Shown here piece after piece: positions 1 through 8,167 of a stretch of 40,173 nucleotides of DNA. Source of the DNA: an uncultured Prevotella sp. (lineage in GTDB: Bacteria > Bacteroidota > Bacteroidia > Bacteroidales > Bacteroidaceae); NCBI GenBank assembly GCA_900543155.1, contig UQQN01000008.1:1-40173 (forward strand), written 5' to 3'. The notes beneath the pieces were generated by a model. It worked only from the letters and a program-made list of their open reading frames with translations, was not told the origin of the DNA and ran no database searches. The first letter of the stretch is position 1; each line of letters starts with the position of its first letter. The translations under genes and the position numbers were made by a program.

Positions 1-1
1 G

Positions 2-556
2 ATAGAGGTCTGTAGGGTTGCAAGAGGAAAACGTTGCAAGATGGGACGTACCGGCAATTTCTCGCAAGCTCCCGACTTCGGCTTCTGTGCTTCGCAGAAC
101 ACGTATTATTTTGGTTATAAGTTACACGCTCTCTGTGGGTTAAGTGGAGTTATCCATTCCTATGATCTGTCAAAGGCAAGTGTGGCGGACCTCCATTATA
201 TGAAGGATGTAAAACATACTTATCACGACTGTAGCATCTATGGTGACAAAGGGTATATTGGAGCTGACGTACAGCTTGACTTGTTCGAAACCGCACACAT
301 AAGACTGGAGTGTCCGTATCGGCTCAACCAAAAGGATTGGAAACCGACATTCATTCCGTTTGCAAAGGCAAGAAAGAGGATTGAGACAATATTCTCACAA
401 CTTACAGACCAGTTCTTGGTCATCAGGAACTATGCGAAAATAACGAATGGTTTGTTTGCCAGGATCATTGGCAAAATTAGTGCACTTACCATTCTGCAAT
501 ACGTAAACTTCATTAACGACAAGCCCATTGGCAGAATTAAGTATGCACTAAATTAA
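2..556 (+). CDS. IS982-family transposase, 5' end cut by window edge
   Basis: C-terminal 184 residues of a DDE transposase that moves an insertion sequence by cut and paste. The reading frame is open to the left edge, so the true start lies outside the window; an internal ATG at 41 is probably not the start. Visible motifs are YGDKGYIG (second catalytic Asp region) and RIETIFSQL (catalytic Glu region), the spacing and wording typical of IS982 transposases. There is no internal stop or frameshift, so this part looks intact. The gene ends 33 bases before the convergent mutarotase gene. I could not recognise the terminal inverted repeat of the element, so the IS boundary is not marked. Family assignment is from recalled motifs. 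Confidence 0.85.
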   Translation: MEVCRVARGKRCKMGRTGNFSQAPDFGFCASQNTYYFGYKLHALCGLSGVIHSYDLSKASVADLHYMKDVKHTYHDCSIYGDKGYIGADVQLDLFETAHIRLECPYRLNQKDWKPTFIPFAKARKRIETIFSQLTDQFLVIRNYAKITNGLFARIIGKISALTILQYVNFINDKPIGRIKYALN

Positions 557-589
557 TTCCGCCAACAGGTCGAGGTATTATATTATGTG

Positions 590-979
590 TTATTCGTACA
601 AATGGAAAATGCGTTCCATGAGTTTCCATTTCTCGTCAGAGGTCGCCTCGGCATTTGCCTTTTGATATTTTGCGGTTAATGCTTCCCATTCAGCTTGTCG
701 TGGGTAGCTTGCCATGCGATTCATAACGTCGTTCCAATTTGCTTCGGCAGGCAATTCCACAATCATAAACAAGCGAGTTTCTAATAAGTAGATTTCCATT
801 TCAAGAACTCCTGCTTGTTTTATTCCTTGTAAAATTTCTTGCCAAATACCTTCTTTAGAATGTAATTTGCGGTATGCGGCAATGAGTTCTGGATCGTTTT
901 TTAAATCAAGCGTTTGACAGTAGCGCTTGGTTGGCGTGTTGAATTTCTTTACATCGTAGCCAATTATAATATTATCCAT
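590..979 (-). CDS. L-rhamnose / L-fucose mutarotase (RhaM/DUF718 family)
   Basis: 129-residue cytoplasmic protein of the RhaM-type mutarotase family, which interconverts alpha and beta anomers of L-rhamnose or L-fucose. Family features seen are RYCQTLDL near the start, the central EMEIYLLETRLFMIVEL strand, PRQAEWEAL, and the C-terminal DEKWKLMERIFHL. It is longer than the usual 104-115 residues because of about 17 extra N-terminal residues; no ATG lies nearer RYCQ, so the start at 979 is kept. It stands alone next to an insertion sequence, not in a rhamnose operon, so the substrate (rhamnose or fucose) cannot be fixed. The GH29 fucosidase 20 kb away makes L-fucose plausible, which is inference. 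Confidence 0.85.
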   Translation of the reverse strand: MDNIIIGYDVKKFNTPTKRYCQTLDLKNDPELIAAYRKLHSKEGIWQEILQGIKQAGVLEMEIYLLETRLFMIVELPAEANWNDVMNRMASYPRQAEWEALTAKYQKANAEATSDEKWKLMERIFHLYE

Positions 980-1145
980 AAAAAATAAGAATGTTAGGTT
1001 TATAAATGTGATGCAATATTACACAAAATTTTGTAATCGTCGTGTTTGTGAGGATGTAAAAATGCTATTTCGGGCCTTTTTTGTGGAAATAATAGTTCTT
1101 TTTTTGTAGAAAAACGACGATAAGAACGAAAAAATAGGGAATAAG

Positions 1146-1177
1146 TTTGTCTGTTTCAATAGAAATGTCTAATTTTG
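1146..1177 (+). promoter_or_regulatory. Promoter of rpsF-rpsR-rplI
   Basis: Bacteroidetes-type promoter: TTTG at 1146-1149, 20-base spacer, TAATTTTG at 1170-1177. The inferred transcription start is near 1183, giving a leader of about 43 bases before the rpsF ATG. Confidence 0.75.
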
Positions 1178-1225
1178 CACTCGCAATTTTGCAATTAACA
1201 ATCCCTATTAATTCATTCAACTATT

Positions 1226-1570
1226 ATGATGAATCAGTACGAGACCGTTTTCATTATGACTCCCGTTTTGTCTGACCAACAGATGAAGGAAACGGTCGAA
1301 AAGTTCAAGGGTATTCTCACTGCCGCAGGTGCTGAGATTATCAATGAAGAGGAGTGGGGCCTCAAGACTATGGCTTATCCCATTCAGAAAAAGTCTACCG
1401 GCTTCTACGAGTTCATCGAGTTTACTGCTGCCCCCGAGGTAGTTGCCAAGCTCGAAGTAGCTTATCGTCGTGACGAGCGCGTTATTCGCTATCTCACAGT
1501 GAAGAACGAAAAGTTTGCTGCAGAATATGCTGCAAAGCGTCGTAACAAGTTTAACAAGAAGGAGGACTAA
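1226..1570 (+). CDS. rpsF: 30S ribosomal protein bS6
   Basis: 114 residues with the bS6 pattern: YETVFIMTPVLSDQQ at the N-terminus, GLKTMAYPIQKKSTGFY in the middle, and the YRRDERVIRYLTV strand. bS6 pairs with bS18 on the 30S platform. The first two codons are both ATG (1226 and 1229), so the true start may be one codon later. There is no Shine-Dalgarno sequence in front of it (the upstream bases are AT-rich), unlike the next two genes. It is first in an operon with rpsR (4-base gap) and rplI. Confidence 0.97.
   Translation: MMNQYETVFIMTPVLSDQQMKETVEKFKGILTAAGAEIINEEEWGLKTMAYPIQKKSTGFYEFIEFTAAPEVVAKLEVAYRRDERVIRYLTVKNEKFAAEYAAKRRNKFNKKED
1559..1565 (+). promoter_or_regulatory. Strong Shine-Dalgarno of rpsR
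   Basis: AAGGAGG inside the last codons of rpsF, 9 bases before the rpsR ATG at 1575. This fixes the start at 1575 and not at the in-frame codon 60 bases upstream. Strong SD sequences are rare in Bacteroidetes and I see none before most other genes in this window. Confidence 0.8.
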
Positions 1571-1574
1571 CACA

Positions 1575-1844
1575 ATGGCACAAGCACAATCAGAAATCCG
1601 TTATTTGACTCCCCCCACAGTGGACGTCAAGAAGAAAAAGTATTGCCGTTTTAAGAAGAGCGGTATCAAGTACATCGACTACAAGGATCCTGAATTCTTG
1701 AAGAAGTTCTTGAACGAGCAGGGTAAGATTCTTCCCCGTCGCATCACCGGTACTTCTTTGAAGTATCAGCGTCGTGTGGCTCAGGCTGTTAAGCGTGCAC
1801 GCCACTTGGCTCTCCTTCCTTTCGTAACCGATTTGATGAAATAA
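1575..1844 (+). CDS. rpsR: 30S ribosomal protein bS18
   Basis: 89 residues starting MAQAQSEIRYLTPP. The bS18 signature KKYCRFKKSGIKYIDYKD is followed by the basic C-terminal half with GTSLKYQRRVAQAVKRARHLALLPF. It binds bS6 and 16S rRNA on the platform; in Bacteroidetes ribosomes it also helps form the pocket that covers the anti-SD end of 16S rRNA (known from the Flavobacterium ribosome structure). The start is set by the SD at 1559-1565. It lies in an operon with rpsF and rplI. Confidence 0.97.
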   Translation: MAQAQSEIRYLTPPTVDVKKKKYCRFKKSGIKYIDYKDPEFLKKFLNEQGKILPRRITGTSLKYQRRVAQAVKRARHLALLPFVTDLMK

Positions 1845-1850
1845 TAACAG

Positions 1851-1856
1851 AGGAGG
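1851..1856 (+). promoter_or_regulatory. Strong Shine-Dalgarno of rplI
   Basis: AGGAGG 9 bases before the rplI ATG at 1866, the same spacing as for rpsR. Second of two consecutive strong SD sites in the operon. Confidence 0.8.
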
Positions 1857-1865
1857 TAATAAGAT

Positions 1866-2315
1866 ATGGAAATCATTTTGAAAGAAAACGTTATTGGTCT
1901 GGGTTATAAGGACGATATCGTAACTGTAAAGGATGGCTACGGCCGTAACTACCTTATTCCTACTGGCAAGGCTATTATCGCATCTGAATCAGCAAAGAAG
2001 GTTTTGGCTGAAAACTTGAAGCAGCGTGCTCACAAGTTGGCTAAGATTAAGGCTGATGCTGAAGCTCTTGCTCAGAAACTCTCTGCTATTGAACCTATCA
2101 AGATCGCAACTAAGGTTAGCGCTACAGGTGCTATCTACGGTTCGGTCAACGCTCTCCACATTGCTGAAGCTCTCGGTAAGCAGGGTCTCGACATCGATCG
2201 TAAGATCATCACTGTGAAGGATGTAAAGGAAATTGGTTCTTACGTAGCTACAGTTCACCTCCACAAGGAAGTTTCTGTTGAAATTCCTTTCGAGGTTGTT
2301 GCTGAAGAAGCTTAA
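1866..2315 (+). CDS. rplI: 50S ribosomal protein bL9
   Basis: 149 residues. The N-terminal domain shows MEIILKENVIGLGYKDDIVTVKDGYGRNYLIP, then a long helical connector rich in Lys and Ala (about residues 45-75), then a C-terminal domain with the GAIYGSVNALHIAEAL pattern. This is the usual length and two-lobed layout of bL9, which binds 23S rRNA near the L1 stalk base and limits ribosome collisions and frameshifting. Last gene of the rpsF operon; a rho-independent terminator follows 33 bases after the stop. Confidence 0.97.
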   Translation: MEIILKENVIGLGYKDDIVTVKDGYGRNYLIPTGKAIIASESAKKVLAENLKQRAHKLAKIKADAEALAQKLSAIEPIKIATKVSATGAIYGSVNALHIAEALGKQGLDIDRKIITVKDVKEIGSYVATVHLHKEVSVEIPFEVVAEEA

Positions 2316-2348
2316 TAGGAACGGCTTTACGCTAACAATACAAAATAA

Positions 2349-2378
2349 GGCATTCCTCTTTTGAGGAGTGCCTTTTTT
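2349..2378 (+). terminator. Rho-independent terminator of rpsF-rpsR-rplI
   Basis: Ten-pair stem (2349-2358 with 2363-2372, one G-U pair), TTTT loop, followed by six T. Confidence 0.9.
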
Positions 2379-2481
2379 CGTGTACGCTCGGCATGAGAAT
2401 TAATTTAATGGGGCAAGTTTTGAGTAAGCCCAACCCTAATAAGTGTTTAATGGTTTTCGTGCGGAAGGCGTTGGTAATTAA

Positions 2482-2534
2482 AATGCTTGTTGTAAGAATT
2501 TACCTTAATGAGGTGAACTCTTGCAACAAGCATT
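2482..2534. terminator. Long hairpin between convergent rplI and S9 peptidase genes
   Basis: Left arm 2482-2496 pairs with 2520-2534 over 15 bases with one wobble; an inner stem (about 2500-2505 with 2511-2516) extends it. It sits 38 bases past the stop of the minus-strand peptidase gene and probably ends or stabilises that transcript. The T-run after it on the minus strand is short, so terminator function is inferred. Confidence 0.5.
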
Positions 2535-2572
2535 ATTATTGATGTATAAAATTGTATCGGAGTTTATGAATT

Positions 2573-5044
2573 TTATTTGCTTAATTCATTCCACCAAGTA
2601 GCGTCGTTTTGCAAATATTTGGCAAACCATGCGTAAATTACGTTGAGCCATGCCAAACGTTTGTGGTAGTCTACAACTACGTGGTTTTCGCCTTCTACTT
2701 GTACATATGCCACGTCACGACCTAAAATTTTCAATGCGTTATAAAGTTGTTGGCTCTCGTTTGTGGGCACGTTTGTGTCGACGGTGCCGTGTAACAAGAG
2801 TAATGGGGTATGAATTTTGTCGGCATTAAAAAGTGGAGACTGCTTTACGTAAAGGTCGGGATTGTTCCAGGGGAAGCTTCCGTATTGCGCAGTTTCACCA
2901 TAAGAGTAGCCCCAGTAACCACCACCCCAATAACTGGCGATATTGCTAATGCCTGCATGTGATATGGCTGCAGCAAAGATGTCTGTGCGTGTTTGCAAAT
3001 ACTCTGTCATGAAGCCACCATACGAGGCACCAATGCAACCAATGTGCTTGCTGTCTACAAAGTCGTGAGCCTTGCAGAATTCTTTTACACCTTGAATAAT
3101 ATCGTCGCCCGATTCATGTCCCCAAGTGTTGACATGGCGTGCTGCAAACTCTTGTCCATAGGCTGTAGTTCCACTCGGATTAAGCACGTAAACCACATAG
3201 CCTTGTGCTGCAAAGGTTTGGAACGGATACCATGACTCTAACATATTGCTTGATGGTGAGCAACCACCATAATAATAAACAATCATGGGATATTTTTTGC
3301 TCTTATCAAAGTTAGGAGGCAATAAATAGAATCCGTCGATAGAGTCGCCACGTGTTGCCTTAAATTGCCAACTTGTGCTTGGGGCAATAGCTACGTCCTT
3401 ATAGAGTTCGTCAAAGTTGATTGTACCAATGTGTTTTGTGGCGGGCTTTTCTTTGTTAAGTACACAGGTGTACATATCGCGAGCACGCTGCGGACTTTGT
3501 CCAAAGAATACAGCACGAGGTGCAGACTTAGAAGCAGTAGCTACGCTAAAATCTTGCACACAGGTAGTGGGCAATTTATAGCTTGTTACTTGTAAGGTTT
3601 GGGGATTGAGTAGGAACAACCCATGTCCCATGCGGTCATCGGCAGTAAAGTATATCATACCATTACCCCACGACCATTCGTAGTTAGCTACAGATGGATT
3701 GAAATGGGGGAGCGCAGGACGTGTGGTATGTGTGTTGATGTCGTAAAGATATAAGCGATTGTCAAAGCCTTGAGGAATTTGTCCGGGCTTTACCTCGCTG
3801 CCAATACCTGCAAACGAAGCAGGGGTAGCCGAAATAAGGAGTTGCTTGGCGTCGGGCGAGAAGCGTGCTCCATTGATAAAGGTAGTATCGGCAAGTAGGG
3901 TATCTATTTTACCTGTGTATGCATCCATGCGCACAAAAGTGGTGCGACCAATGGGGAGTTTGCTTACATCTGTACGACCATATTGCAAGAGTAATTGGCG
4001 TCCGTCCATTGAAATATCGGCTAATCCTACACTAGCAGAACCAAATGTAAGGCGTTGGCAAATTCCTGTTTTAAGGTCGTAGCGCCAAAGACTATTTCGA
4101 TTTCTCCAACCTGGTTGACGATCATCGGGTTGCTCAATGAATTTCAAACCATTCTTTGAGGGAGCACCTTCTTCGGTTCTGTCGAGAATCAAGTAGTCCT
4201 TTTTGGGAGAGATGCTAAAGTTTCCATCAGGAATGTTGGTTGCCAACACACGTTCTTGTCCGTTTTCGGGTGTAAAGGTTACTAATTCTTTTCCCTTTCC
4301 GCTTGGACGTGTATAATAAAGAACATCGCGGTTACCACGTAGCCAACGCAAGTTTACATATTCGTTGCGGTGTAGCAATTCGCGTCCGCTATTCATCTCA
4401 GTCAAGATGGTAGTGTATTGGTTTGAGCCATCTTTACGTGTGTAGTAGCTCACTGTAACCAAATATTTTCCTGAGGGAGAAAGTGCTACACTGCGGTAGT
4501 GGTCGCCCCATGTTTGTTGACCGATGGTAAAGGGACGTTTCCCTGTAGCGTTTACTTGTAAATCGCCTAAGTTTTCGCCAATAACTTTTACGTCGAACGA
4601 GTCCTTATTGTTTTTTTGTGTGAGCACTTGCAACGTAATTTCGGTACGACCAGGCACCAAGTTTAATTGCTTATTGCTGCAAAGATTACCGTTGACATAC
4701 ATTTTATATGTACTCAAACCTTTCACTTCGACACGTGTTTTGGTGTAGCGTGATGCTTGTACATTAAAGTGTAGCAAACGCATGGCAGGAAGACTATCGG
4801 GAGCTGCAACAAGCAGTTTCTCGCCATGCTTTATGGTAATGGCGTTTGCATCGACATCGCGTTGAATCAAAGCCTTATTACGGTCGAGTATCTCATTGAG
4901 GTCGAAGGCAGAACCCTTCATGTTGAGCGAGTCAGTCTGATAGGGAGTATGAATAGGGTAGGGACCTTCCATCTTCGCTGTATTCACGACAATCGTGTCG
5001 GTAGGAGCGATAGAGGTAAGGGATAGTAGAAGGGGAAGAAACAT
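2573..5044 (-). CDS. S9 family prolyl oligopeptidase / dipeptidyl-peptidase IV-like
   Basis: 823 residues. A hydrophobic N-terminus (MFLPLLLSLTSIAP) suggests export to the periplasm. Residues about 150-540 hold WD/PD40-like repeats typical of an S9 beta-propeller (SPSGKYLVTVSY, SPKKDYLILD, SPDAKQLLIS). The C-terminal alpha/beta hydrolase domain carries the triad: Ser674 in GASYGG, Asp756 in HGTVDTNVP, His788 in GENHVV. The family cleaves peptides, often after proline, using the propeller as a size filter. The signal peptide is short and I see no in-frame ATG that would lengthen it convincingly. It lies downstream of lptB on the same strand but is separated by 198 bases of short repeats, so co-transcription is uncertain. 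Exact substrate unknown. Confidence 0.9.
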   Translation of the reverse strand: MFLPLLLSLTSIAPTDTIVVNTAKMEGPYPIHTPYQTDSLNMKGSAFDLNEILDRNKALIQRDVDANAITIKHGEKLLVAAPDSLPAMRLLHFNVQASRYTKTRVEVKGLSTYKMYVNGNLCSNKQLNLVPGRTEITLQVLTQKNNKDSFDVKVIGENLGDLQVNATGKRPFTIGQQTWGDHYRSVALSPSGKYLVTVSYYTRKDGSNQYTTILTEMNSGRELLHRNEYVNLRWLRGNRDVLYYTRPSGKGKELVTFTPENGQERVLATNIPDGNFSISPKKDYLILDRTEEGAPSKNGLKFIEQPDDRQPGWRNRNSLWRYDLKTGICQRLTFGSASVGLADISMDGRQLLLQYGRTDVSKLPIGRTTFVRMDAYTGKIDTLLADTTFINGARFSPDAKQLLISATPASFAGIGSEVKPGQIPQGFDNRLYLYDINTHTTRPALPHFNPSVANYEWSWGNGMIYFTADDRMGHGLFLLNPQTLQVTSYKLPTTCVQDFSVATASKSAPRAVFFGQSPQRARDMYTCVLNKEKPATKHIGTINFDELYKDVAIAPSTSWQFKATRGDSIDGFYLLPPNFDKSKKYPMIVYYYGGCSPSSNMLESWYPFQTFAAQGYVVYVLNPSGTTAYGQEFAARHVNTWGHESGDDIIQGVKEFCKAHDFVDSKHIGCIGASYGGFMTEYLQTRTDIFAAAISHAGISNIASYWGGGYWGYSYGETAQYGSFPWNNPDLYVKQSPLFNADKIHTPLLLLHGTVDTNVPTNESQQLYNALKILGRDVAYVQVEGENHVVVDYHKRLAWLNVIYAWFAKYLQNDATWWNELSK

Positions 5045-5061
5045 GTTTAAGTATTAAGTTC

Positions 5062-5232
5062 TAAGTATTACAAACTATTAAGTTTTAGGTGTTATAAACT
5101 GCTGTGTATCAGGTATTACAAACTATTGAATTATAAGCATAAGTATTACAAACTATTGCATATTTGAATTGTCTATTCCATTCTACGTTTTGTTGGTACG
5201 GAATAACTTATCGCATGAGTTTGTAATACTTA
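5062..5232. repeat. Short direct repeats with one inverted copy between lptB and the S9 peptidase gene
   Basis: The 16-18-base word (TA)AGTATTACAAACTATT occurs at 5062-5079, 5112-5127 (starting GGT) and 5140-5157, with a decayed copy at 5087-5101. An inverted copy of its first 15 bases lies at 5218-5232, able to pair with 5140-5154. The bases between hold no gene. The paired arms could act as a terminator for lptB on the minus strand, but no clear T-run is present. Confidence 0.75.
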
Positions 5233-5242
5233 AATTGGGGCT

Positions 5243-6121
5243 TTATTTTCTTTCAATAGTAAAGTCTTTTTTGCGCAGTTTAAAGCTGTTCGTAAGATAT
5301 TTGTCGCGCACTACTTGGTTCTCTGCCAATTCTTCGGGAGTACCTTGGAAAAGGATGCGACCTTCGAAGAGTAGGTAAGCACGGTCAGTAATACAAAGTG
5401 TTTCTTCCACATTGTGGTCGGTAATCAAAATACCGATGTTGCGGTCTTTAAGTTTCCACACAATGTATTGAATATCTTCAACGGCAATAGGGTCGACACC
5501 TGCAAAAGGTTCGTCGAGCATGATGAATTTAGGGTCAATCGCTAAGCATCGGGCAATTTCAGTACGACGTCGTTCACCACCCGAGAGTTGGTCTCCCAAG
5601 TTTTTACGAACCTTTTGTAAGCGAAATTCTGCAATAAGACTTTCTAATTTTTCGCGGCGATATTCTTTAGAACGTCCTGTCATTTCGAGTACAGAGGCAA
5701 TATTGTCTTCCACACTCATTTTACGAAACACCGAAGCTTCCTGTGCCAAATAACCAATGCCCTTTTGTGCACGCTTATATACAGGGTCTTTTGTAATTTC
5801 TTGATTGTCTAAGAAAATGCGTCCTCCGTTAGGAACCACAAGTCCGGTAGTCATGTAAAATGAAGTGGTTTTTCCTGCACCATTAGGTCCAAGCAATCCC
5901 ACAATTTCGCCTTGCTTCACATCGAACGACACACCGTTTACCACAGTGCGTTTGCCATATTTCTTAATAAGTCCTTCAGAGCGCAGCACCATAGACTGTT
6001 GTTGCTGTGGAGCCTCTGTTTGCGAACGACCTGTTTCGGGTGTAGTCACAGCGTTATCTGTGGCAGTGCCGTTTATAGGTTCGTTGTTGTCAGACTTGTT
6101 CTTATTGAAAAAAGCAATCAT
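5243..6121 (-). CDS. lptB: LPS export ABC transporter ATP-binding protein LptB
   Basis: 292 residues from the ATG at 6121. LptB is the cytoplasmic ATPase that powers extraction of lipopolysaccharide from the inner membrane with LptF/G. Seen: Walker A GPNGAGKT (residues about 78-85), Q-loop region YLAQEASVFRKMSVEDNI, signature LSGGERRR, Walker B KFIMLDEPFAGVDP, and H-loop ITDHNVEET, all in LptB wording. The first ~43 residues are an unusual polar extension with a run of four Gln; an ATG at 5992 (MVLRSEGL) would give the standard-length protein of about 249 residues. A TTG 18 bases upstream of 6121 is less likely. Neighbours are an acyl-CoA synthetase upstream and a peptidase downstream on the same strand. 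Confidence 0.9.
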   Translation of the reverse strand: MIAFFNKNKSDNNEPINGTATDNAVTTPETGRSQTEAPQQQQSMVLRSEGLIKKYGKRTVVNGVSFDVKQGEIVGLLGPNGAGKTTSFYMTTGLVVPNGGRIFLDNQEITKDPVYKRAQKGIGYLAQEASVFRKMSVEDNIASVLEMTGRSKEYRREKLESLIAEFRLQKVRKNLGDQLSGGERRRTEIARCLAIDPKFIMLDEPFAGVDPIAVEDIQYIVWKLKDRNIGILITDHNVEETLCITDRAYLLFEGRILFQGTPEELAENQVVRDKYLTNSFKLRKKDFTIERK

Positions 6122-6137
6122 ACTTTTTTGTTTATAC

Positions 6138-6219
6138 AAGTTTTCGCAAGTAGCCCAAATGTCTTAAAAAGGGGAGGTGTTATACCCCATCAAAGGTATT
6201 TAGGTAACTTGCGAAAATT
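6138..6219. repeat. Intergenic inverted repeat between acyl-CoA synthetase gene and lptB
   Basis: Arms at 6138-6152 and 6207-6219 are nearly complementary (core TTTTCGCAAGT with ACTTGCGAAAA-like sequence). Inside is a small GGGG...CCCC stem (6171-6174 with 6185-6188) that, on the minus strand, is followed by six T and may act as a weak terminator or processing hairpin. Confidence 0.5.
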
Positions 6220-6223
6220 GTGT

Positions 6224-7888
6224 TTATTTATACATGAAGCGTTTAATACTGCGTTTTGGTGTCTTTTCGAACTCAGTTTTATAGAGTTCAACCCCCGAAA
6301 TACGTTCGTATGCAGCTACCATTACGTTCAAATCCTTACGGTTTTGTTCCATAGCCATGCGCAATCCGTTTTCATCGAGTCCGTCGCGTTCAGCTTCTTC
6401 GTAGTCAGGATAAATCAAGGCATAGAGTTTTTCGTCGCGTTGCACCACAATGCTTTCGTTTACATAAGGCAGTGTGTTAAGCTTATCCTCAATTTCTTCA
6501 GGATAGATGTTCTGACCCGAAGCACCGAGCAACATATTCTTGCTTCTACCGCGAATATAGAGGTTGCCCTCTTCGTCCATTACACCTAAGTCGCCAGTAT
6601 GGTACCAACCATCTACGAGTGTAGTCTTGGTAGCTTCATCGTTTTTGAAGTAGCCCAACATCACGTTCTCGCCACGTGTAAGGATTTCGCCTACCACGTT
6701 TTGAGGGTCGGGACTGTCAATTTTAACCTCCATGCGTGGAGCTGCTTTACCACTTGAACCTTTGCGGAAGTGTTGCCAATCTTCGTAAGTGATAATCGGC
6801 GCACATTCTGTAGCGCCATAACCCACTGTATAGGGGAAGTGAATTTTGTTCAACAAATCCTCAACCTCGCTATTAAATGCTGCACCGCCAATGATGATTT
6901 CATAGAAATTGCCACCAAATGCTTCTACCAAGTGTTCGCGGATTTTATCGAGAATACGACCGCTGATGTAAGGAAGTTTGAGCAACACCTTCATGCTGGG
7001 TGTTTGCAACTTAGGCAACACATTCTTTTTGATGATTTTCTCGATAATCAAGGGTACTGAAATAATGATAATGGGCTTAATTTCAGAGAAGGCTTTCAGT
7101 ACAATTTTGGGTGAAGGAATGCGTGTAAGATAGAACACGTGACAGCCATGTAAGAATTCAAAGATAAACTCAAATGACATGCCATACATGTGTGCCAAAG
7201 GCAACATAGAAATAACATGATCGCCGCGCTTCACGTGCTTTTTACCAATCACGTCCATCGCAAACTGATAGTTCGACCATAAAGCTCTAAAGGGTACCAT
7301 AACACCTTTAGAGTTAGAGGTTGTTCCGCTGGTGTAGTTAATCAGTGCCAAGGCATTTCCGTCTTCAGCAGTATGTGCATAGCTAATGTGTTCTTTGCGG
7401 AAGTATTTGGGGAATTTACGTCCAAAAAGTTCATTAAGACGTTCGCGAGCCTCGGTCAGCAAATCCGTGCGCGACAACAAGAGTGAGTAGTCAGGAATAT
7501 TGATAACTCCCTCTAAGTGGGGCATTCCGTCAGCATTAAGCTCAGGCCAAACCATGTCTCCTGCAAAAAGAATTTTAGCTTCAGAGTGGTTAACAATGTC
7601 GTGCACCTGTTGTGCTTTAAATTCGTGCAAGATAGGCACAGCTACTGCTCCATAAGTAAGCGTGGCTAAGAATGCGGTAGCCCAATTTGCACTGTTACGT
7701 CCGCACAATGCAATTTTATCTCCCTTAGCTACTCCTGCGTTTTCAAACAGAATGTGTAGCTTTTCTATTTTACGTGCTACGTCTTTATATTGCAACGTCA
7801 CACCTTGATAGTCGGTCAATGCATCTAAATCCCAATTCTTCTGCAAACTTTTTGCTATCAAACTAACGAAGTCGGTGTATGTTTCCAT
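6224..7888 (-). CDS. AMP-dependent synthetase, probable long-chain acyl-CoA ligase
   Basis: 554 residues of the ANL superfamily, which activates a carboxylic acid as acyl-AMP and transfers it to CoA. Seen: phosphate loop YTSGTTSNSKGV, GYGATECAP (A5 motif), YHTGDLGVMDEEGNLYIRGR (A7-A8 hinge), NIYPEEIE, and the C-terminal catalytic lysine in EKTPKRSIKRF. The layout fits Bacteroidetes long-chain fatty-acid-CoA ligases, cytoplasmic or membrane-attached. It is upstream of lptB, with a 102-base gap containing an inverted repeat. A TACTTTTG box lies at 8009-8016 on the minus strand. The acyl substrate cannot be told from sequence alone. Confidence 0.88.
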   Translation of the reverse strand: METYTDFVSLIAKSLQKNWDLDALTDYQGVTLQYKDVARKIEKLHILFENAGVAKGDKIALCGRNSANWATAFLATLTYGAVAVPILHEFKAQQVHDIVNHSEAKILFAGDMVWPELNADGMPHLEGVINIPDYSLLLSRTDLLTEARERLNELFGRKFPKYFRKEHISYAHTAEDGNALALINYTSGTTSNSKGVMVPFRALWSNYQFAMDVIGKKHVKRGDHVISMLPLAHMYGMSFEFIFEFLHGCHVFYLTRIPSPKIVLKAFSEIKPIIIISVPLIIEKIIKKNVLPKLQTPSMKVLLKLPYISGRILDKIREHLVEAFGGNFYEIIIGGAAFNSEVEDLLNKIHFPYTVGYGATECAPIITYEDWQHFRKGSSGKAAPRMEVKIDSPDPQNVVGEILTRGENVMLGYFKNDEATKTTLVDGWYHTGDLGVMDEEGNLYIRGRSKNMLLGASGQNIYPEEIEDKLNTLPYVNESIVVQRDEKLYALIYPDYEEAERDGLDENGLRMAMEQNRKDLNVMVAAYERISGVELYKTEFEKTPKRSIKRFMYK

Positions 7889-8008
7889 TTATCGTATTTT
7901 AGGCGGCCATAGTAATAAGGGCAAAATAGTGCATCAGATTATCAGCAAAACTGGTATCAGATTTTTAAGCGCGCCCCTTATACTCGGCACATTATATAAA
8001 CTTTTGTG

Positions 8009-8016
8009 CAAAAGTA
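8009..8016 (-). promoter_or_regulatory. Probable -7 box for the acyl-CoA ligase gene
   Basis: TACTTTTG on the minus strand fits TAnnTTTG. No clear TTTG partner at the expected distance, so this is a half-supported promoter with a leader of about 115 bases. Confidence 0.45.
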
Positions 8017-8065
8017 GTAAAAAACTATCTTGAAATGGCATTGAAAGTGAATTATTTTTGTTCAA

Positions 8066-8098
8066 TTTGCACAAATAGAACAAAAAAGAGTACTTTTG
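8066..8098 (+). promoter_or_regulatory. Promoter of mltG
   Basis: TTTG at 8066-8069, 21-base spacer, TACTTTTG at 8091-8098. Leader of roughly 63 bases to the ATG at 8168. Confidence 0.7.
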
Positions 8099-8167
8099 CA
8101 ATAATTTTACTGCGAAAAGGGTCTTGAAAGGTCTGTTCGTGGTTACTGATTTTTAGTAATTTGCATT

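Noticed and set aside
1178..1225. S6:S18-binding leader RNA before rpsF
   Set aside because: The short AT-rich leader shows no convincing stem with the CCG bulge expected of that motif.
6122..6139. TTG start for lptB
   Set aside because: An ATG lies 18 bases downstream and the extra six residues match nothing in the family.
5912..6589. 225-codon plus-strand reading frame across lptB and the acyl-CoA ligase gene
   Set aside because: It is antisense to two well-supported genes and has no recognisable domain.
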